Assembly: GCA_945890485.1 (NCBI GenBank)
Contig: CAMDCN010000023.1
Coordinates: 1-64,000, forward strand
Source: Candidatus Sulfopaludibacter sp. SbA3
Lineage (GTDB): Bacteria > Acidobacteriota > Terriglobia > Bryobacterales > Bryobacteraceae
Length of the DNA: 64,000 nt
Direction: 5' to 3'
In this document: piece by piece, positions 59,784 through 64,000 of the stretch
How positions within the stretch are numbered: the first letter of the stretch is position 1
Layout: every line of letters starts with the position of its first letter
Translations under genes and position numbers: made by a program
Notes under the pieces: model-generated
What the model was told of the DNA's origin: nothing
What the model saw: the letters and a program-made list of their open reading frames with translations, nothing else
Databases searched by the model: none

Positions 59784-62700
59784 TTAGAACGCTTGGCCAA
59801 TACTGATGAAGGGCCGGCCGAGCGACTCTCCGGGTTTGCGATCGAGTTTGAAGCCGTAGTCGAGCCGGATGAGAAAGAACGGGGTGCGGATGCGGAGCCC
59901 AAATCCGGCGGCTTTGCGGAGCTGCCAAGGGCGGAAGTCGCCGATGCCTTCGTAGACGTTGCCGAGATCGGCGAAGCCGACGCCGTCGAAAATCTTGAAG
60001 AGCGGGAACCGGAGTTCACTGTTCCAGACGAACATTGCGTCGCCGCCCGCAGGAGAGATGCCGTCCGAAAGGCGGGGACCGATGCCGTCCTGAGCGAAAC
60101 CGCGCACGGTGGTGCCGCCGCCAGCGAAGAAGCGTTCGCCGAGGGCGACCTGGCCGGTGGAAGAGCGGCCGGGAATGAGTCCCTGACCGCCAAGTCCTGC
60201 CGCGAGCCCGACGCGGAGGCCAGTGGCGACGATGAGGCGCGAACGGCGCACGTTGCGCTGCATGGGAAGCAGACGCGGCGTATCGAGGGCGATATAGCGG
60301 AAATATTGGCCGAAGTACTTCACGAAGTTGAGTTCGCTGCCGGACCACTTGGGAGCGTAGTCGAGGCCGTGCGAGGTGAACGAGCCGCGAGTGGCGTCGA
60401 GGATGTCATCGCGGGTGTCGCGGCTAAGAGACGTTGTGAATGGGGCCACGCGGAGATAGGCGTCAAAAAGCGGATCAGGGACATTCTCGTAGGTGTGCGT
60501 GTTCTCGATTCGGTAGCCGTAGTTGACGGACCAGACGTTGCGGAAGCGAGCCTCTTGCAGGATGGACAGGCCGATGCGGTCGGTGTTGAACCCTTCCCGA
60601 ATTTCGCGGCGGATGAAGCTGGCGGCCGTGGTGCGGAGGGGCCACGAACGGAGGAAGGGCTGCGAGAAGTAGAAGCGGCTCTCCTGCAGGTCGCTATCGT
60701 AGCGGAGGCGAACGCCAGCTACGCGGCCCATGCCGAGGCTGTTGCGATTGGTGATGTCGGCGATGCCGCCGGGGCCGCGATCGGTGTCGAAGTAAGCGCC
60801 GTAGTTGAGCAGGAATGGCCGGACCTCGCGGGCCGTAATCCGGAGGTCGACGGGCTGTTGGTTGGAACTGGAGTCGCGGACCGTCCGGTCGGTATCGATC
60901 AGCGAGTAGGCGCCGGTAGAGTATAACTGGCGACGGGTCTTGCTGAGTAACTGGAGGTCCATCGGGTCTCCAGGTTGAAGCGCTAACTGCTTGCGAACGA
61001 AGTTTCCACCGCGGCCGGAGGATACCTCCACGTTGCCGAGAACGCTCTGTTTGCCTTCGGAAATCTGGAGGGCGACACGAAGCTGACCGGGGGCGTTCGT
61101 CTCCCGTTCCAGCGCATAGGCAATCTCTGCGTCGTTGTAGCCTTTGTGGCCATAGAGCGCGCGAATGTTGTCGACGGTATCCTGGCGGAGCTGCGGGGTA
61201 TACGGCAGGCCGGCTTCGAGGTTTGTAACGGTGGCGAGTTCGGCGTCGGTGTAGGCGCTGTGTCCTTCATAGTCGACGCGGCTGACCCGATAGAGCGGCC
61301 CTTCGGCAACCGGAAAAACGGACTGGGCGGTGCGAGCCTCGCGGTCGACGATCAGTTCCGGCCGGGCGAGCTTGGCATCGAGATAGCCGAGTTCGTGGTA
61401 GAAGCGGGCCGCAAGGTCGATGATATGCCGGGGCTTCGTGATGGCTTCGTTTTCGGCTTTCTGATCGCGGAGCAGTTGCCGGAGGTCGGACTCCTCCACT
61501 TGGCTGGCCCCGGCGAAGACGATCTTGTAAGTCTCGAAGCGGAGGCCGGGTTGTATGTCGAAGGTTACTCGCTTGTGCCCGGCGTCGGCGGAATCAACCT
61601 GGTATTCGACCTTGGCTTCGACGTAGCGGTCGTTGAGTAGCTCCTGGCGGATTTCGGCGGCCGCGTCGCCGGCGCGTTGGACGTCGAAAATGCCGGCCAT
61701 CCACGTCTCCCGGATGCGTTTGCGCAGCGCGCGGGAGGGCGAGTAGCCTTCGAAAACGAAGTCGACTTGGGGGCCGGGATCGATGTCCACCTGGACGTTG
61801 ACGGCTTTGCCCTGGGTATCCCGCTGTAGTCGGACGCGCGATTCTAGCAGCCCGGCGCGGGCGTAGCGGTTCTCGATGCGGTCGATACCTTTGCGCAGGC
61901 GGAAGAAGTCGTAGGGTTTGCCTTCGCGGGCGTTCAACCATTTGCGGATCTGCTCTTCGGAGAACATGCTGCCGTGGTTGATGTCGACTTTGCCGAGCGT
62001 GCGGCGTTCGCGCTCGGAGGCGGTGCGGGGCGGGGGCGCTTCGCCGCCGAATTCCTGGGTACGGTTGAAATCGAAGCGATAGCTGTTGTCGGATTGCTTC
62101 AGGGTCCGGCCGCGGAAGCGGCGGCTGAAGTCGTACTGCCCGATGATGATCTGGTCGCCGCTATTGATCAGGTTCATCGAGTAGATGAGGCTTAATTGGC
62201 GGGTGAGATTCTGGCCCACCGTGAGCCGGGCGCTGGGGTCCGATTCGTTGGCGATCAGGCCGGGTTCGATCTTCACCTGCGAGATGCCGGTGGCTTCCTG
62301 GATGCCGCGGCCAAGGCTGCCTCCGACCCGGCCGGTGAGGTAAGAGAGCACCTGCTCCTTGGCGACATCGGTCTCTTCGCCTTGCAGGCGGTCGAGCGTG
62401 CGGCCGGTGAGAAGGACCGAGGCGATGTCCGGCTCCGGCAGCGGCGGATCGGAGGTGAGGAGGGTTTCGCGGTCTTTGCCGGATCCGGTGACGGCCAGCG
62501 TCACCTCGTAGCCGGAGGCTTCTGTTTTAGCCTGGAGGTCGAAGACAGGCTCAATGCGCTGGTCGCTGATAAACGTGATGACGCCGCGGTCGACGAGATA
62601 CTTTCGTTCGCTCAAGTACAGCTCACCGCCTTCCCCGAGGTTGACGCGCCCGGTAAGACCGGGACTGTAGTAGTTGCCGAGGACGCGGGCGTCGACTTCG

Positions 62701-64000
62701 ATTTCGAGCTTGGCGAGATTGTTGTTGACGACGAGCGGCTCTTTGGTTTTGACCGCGATGTTGTAGTCGAGCTTCGACAAAAACGGATTGCGCTCGTCGG
62801 TGAGTTCGAGTTCCGGGGAGCGGTTGGCCAGGTTAAAGAGGCCGTTTTCGAGGGCGAGGGTTTCGGTGTAGGAACCTTCGGCAATCTGGACCGAACCGGA
62901 GAGCAGCGTCCGCTGGCGCGGGCCGGGGGCGAGTTTGAGATCGAGGTTCGAGACCGTACGCAGATTGGCGGGGAAGTCGAGATAGACGTTGCGGGTGGCG
63001 AGGGTGAGTCCGGGGCCGCCGAGGACGCCCTTGTTCCAAGTGACAGTTCCGCCGCCGGTTAAGGTTCCGCCGTTGAGGTCCCCTTGCAGGCGGGTGAGGC
63101 GGAGTTCGTGGCCTTTGAGATCGGCCCGGAGGTTGAGCTTTTCGGCGGCGATGCGGGGAGAGTTGAGCGCGATCTCGCCGTCGGTGAGATCCAGGGAGCC
63201 GGTAATGGCCGGGTCGCTCAGGGGGCCGCGGACGGCTAGCTGAACTTTAGAGAGCCCGCGAGCCCGGAGGTCTTCCACGAACAGGCTGCCGATGCCGATG
63301 TCGGTGTTACCGGCCAGGTCGAGATTGAGCTGCGGTGTGCCGGCGAGTTGCGCCGTCCCGGTGAGGGCGAGCGCAGTGTTCGGCCCTTTGACAGCAAACT
63401 TTTCCACCGTGGCCATCCCCTTCGATAGCTTGATGGAGGAGAGACCGTCCTGTTCGAGATGGACGCGCTCATAGTCCGCTCTGAACTCGTCGATGCGGAG
63501 GGTGGCCTCGACGGCGTCGAGTTCGAGCTGGGGTGCGGCGGCGTTGAGGGTAGCGGAGAGCTTGCCTTGGAGGCCGTCGGGGGCGCCGGGGGCTTTTGAA
63601 AGATCCAGGTTCTGGATTGTCAGTTGAAGCCCCGCGGTGGAGCCGGAGCCGGTGAGAGTTCCGTTCATCCATTGGGCGGTCAGGGAATCAAGCGTGACGG
63701 TTTTGCCGGTGACGGTGGCTTGGAGATTGGCTTGGGTAAGGGGTGGCAGGTCGGGAGAGGTCACCGAAGCGTCGGCCACGCGAGCTATGAGATTCGGCTG
63801 AGGATCCTGGAGCTTGCCGGTGATCTGTCCCCGGACGGTCAACTGGCCGGTGGCTTGAACGGGCGCGTCCGGAACGAACTTGGCGAGGTCCGCCAGATTC
63901 GATTGCAAATCGACGCTGATGGCGCTAGGGAGGGCGCCGGAGAGTGCGAGTGTTGTGCCGGGCGCCGTGAAGGCGGCGGAGTGGATGGTGAGCTTCTCGG
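59784..64000 (-). CDS. TamB-domain/POTRA/Omp85-barrel fusion protein (5'-truncated)
   Basis: At least 1405 residues; the frame is open to the window edge, so the N-terminus is missing. Numbering here starts at the TTG codon at 63908, with more sequence upstream. Residues about 1-620 match the TamB C-terminal (DUF490) domain (KLDYNIAVKTKEPLVVNNN, LGEGGELYLSERKYLVD, SDPPLPEPDIASVLLTG, RLTVGQNLTRQLSLIYSMN). Five POTRA-like units follow (about 638-709, 713-787, 790-870, 872-952, 955-1027), then an Omp85 barrel (about 1030-1374) with the GGTTVRGF motif (1264-1271) and C-terminal Phe. TamB and TamA/BamA are usually separate proteins. It would span the periplasm and insert outer-membrane proteins or lipids. 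Confidence 0.9.
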   Translation of the reverse strand, partial: EKLTIHSAAFTAPGTTLALSGALPSAISVDLQSNLADLAKFVPDAPVQATGQLTVRGQITGKLQDPQPNLIARVADASVTSPDLPPLTQANLQATVTGKTVTLDSLTAQWMNGTLTGSGSTAGLQLTIQNLDLSKAPGAPDGLQGKLSATLNAAAPQLELDAVEATLRIDEFRADYERVHLEQDGLSSIKLSKGMATVEKFAVKGPNTALALTGTAQLAGTPQLNLDLAGNTDIGIGSLFVEDLRARGLSKVQLAVRGPLSDPAITGSLDLTDGEIALNSPRIAAEKLNLRADLKGHELRLTRLQGDLNGGTLTGGGTVTWNKGVLGGPGLTLATRNVYLDFPANLRTVSNLDLKLAPGPRQRTLLSGSVQIAEGSYTETLALENGLFNLANRSPELELTDERNPFLSKLDYNIAVKTKEPLVVNNNLAKLEIEVDARVLGNYYSPGLTGRVNLGEGGELYLSERKYLVDRGVITFISDQRIEPVFDLQAKTEASGYEVTLAVTGSGKDRETLLTSDPPLPEPDIASVLLTGRTLDRLQGEETDVAKEQVLSYLTGRVGGSLGRGIQEATGISQVKIEPGLIANESDPSARLTVGQNLTRQLSLIYSMNLINSGDQIIIGQYDFSRRFRGRTLKQSDNSYRFDFNRTQEFGGEAPPPRTASERERRTLGKVDINHGSMFSEEQIRKWLNAREGKPYDFFRLRKGIDRIENRYARAGLLESRVRLQRDTQGKAVNVQVDIDPGPQVDFVFEGYSPSRALRKRIRETWMAGIFDVQRAGDAAAEIRQELLNDRYVEAKVEYQVDSADAGHKRVTFDIQPGLRFETYKIVFAGASQVEESDLRQLLRDQKAENEAITKPRHIIDLAARFYHELGYLDAKLARPELIVDREARTAQSVFPVAEGPLYRVSRVDYEGHSAYTDAELATVTNLEAGLPYTPQLRQDTVDNIRALYGHKGYNDAEIAYALERETNAPGQLRVALQISEGKQSVLGNVEVSSGRGGNFVRKQLALQPGDPMDLQLLSKTRRQLYSTGAYSLIDTDRTVRDSSSNQQPVDLRITAREVRPFLLNYGAYFDTDRGPGGIADITNRNSLGMGRVAGVRLRYDSDLQESRFYFSQPFLRSWPLRTTAASFIRREIREGFNTDRIGLSILQEARFRNVWSVNYGYRIENTHTYENVPDPLFDAYLRVAPFTTSLSRDTRDDILDATRGSFTSHGLDYAPKWSGSELNFVKYFGQYFRYIALDTPRLLPMQRNVRRSRLIVATGLRVGLAAGLGGQGLIPGRSSTGQVALGERFFAGGGTTVRGFAQDGIGPRLSDGISPAGGDAMFVWNSELRFPLFKIFDGVGFADLGNVYEGIGDFRPWQLRKAAGFGLRIRTPFFLIRLDYGFKLDRKPGESLGRPFISIGQAF

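Noticed and set aside
59253-60926. Long plus-strand frame (557 residues) opposite the TamB-Omp85 gene and methyltransferase gene
   Set aside because: It is the complement of two genes with clear domains, and its product is low-complexity Ala/Glu/Gly/Arg text with no motif. Long opposite-strand frames are expected in GC-rich coding DNA.

Overview
This GC-rich window looks like chromosome from an acidobacterium of the Solibacter/Bryobacter lineage (Bryobacterales). The strongest marker is a tandem pair of secreted proteins (38312-41874) ending in the Solibacter-type C-terminal domain (TIGR03437). Supporting markers are an Oar-like TonB-dependent receptor with an N-terminal carboxypeptidase-regulatory-like domain, DUF1549 and DUF1501 proteins, secreted AS-family amidases, a CocE/NonD hydrolase, and many small exported proteins with short signal peptides. 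The lineage is inferred from family content; no rRNA is present. I see no prophage, intact insertion sequence or CRISPR array.

Layout. 1-1315: the end of a hypothetical gene and a gene-poor stretch with three diverged copies of a short repeat. 1316-6164: an ATP-dependent DNA ligase coupled to a ligase-associated exonuclease, then type II NADH dehydrogenase converging on a lone fliM. 6235-14589: a HAD phosphatase next to a degenerate kinase/receiver protein, small secreted proteins, a PQQ-type propeller, a VOC protein, an MFS exporter, a TPR protein and a polytopic membrane protein. 14636-18761: a 1003-residue OmpA-domain/beta-barrel/Ig-repeat protein with its own terminator and promoter, plus an exported protein.

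18862-28263 is one tightly packed run: TonB receptor, NHL propeller, DUF1549 protein with a CXXCH motif, DUF1501 protein, a fusion of an FGE/SUMF1-like domain to a serine beta-lactamase-like domain, and a low-molecular-weight phosphatase. tRNA-Leu(CAG) follows with its own promoter and terminator. 28466-33018 encodes a histidine kinase coupled to a receiver/thioredoxin-reductase-like flavoprotein, then an SDR and an SMP-30-like lipoprotein. 33078-41874 holds an amidase, a CocE-like hydrolase, a phosphoglucomutase and the tandem Solibacter-domain pair.

41881-47056 is an operon for an exported three-subunit molybdenum hydroxylase (PaoABC-like) that also carries a 71-residue Cys-rich protein, a DUF1326 protein and a glutathione peroxidase. 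47150-59756 mixes housekeeping and metabolic genes: methyltransferases, a Gfo/Idh/MocA oxidoreductase, a DUF547 protein, a SprT-like protease, fabH with myo-inositol oxygenase, a HEPN-like pair, a proline-rich lipoprotein, dusB-rnhA, a sugar-acid dehydratase and an amidase. The window ends inside a very large gene (59784 to the edge, minus strand) that fuses a TamB-type domain, about five POTRA domains and an Omp85 barrel in one polypeptide. This is the most striking object here.

Genes are very densely packed. Operonic neighbours overlap by 1-8 bases or abut, four convergent pairs share exactly four bases through overlapping stop codons, and several divergent pairs are separated by only 22-44 bases.
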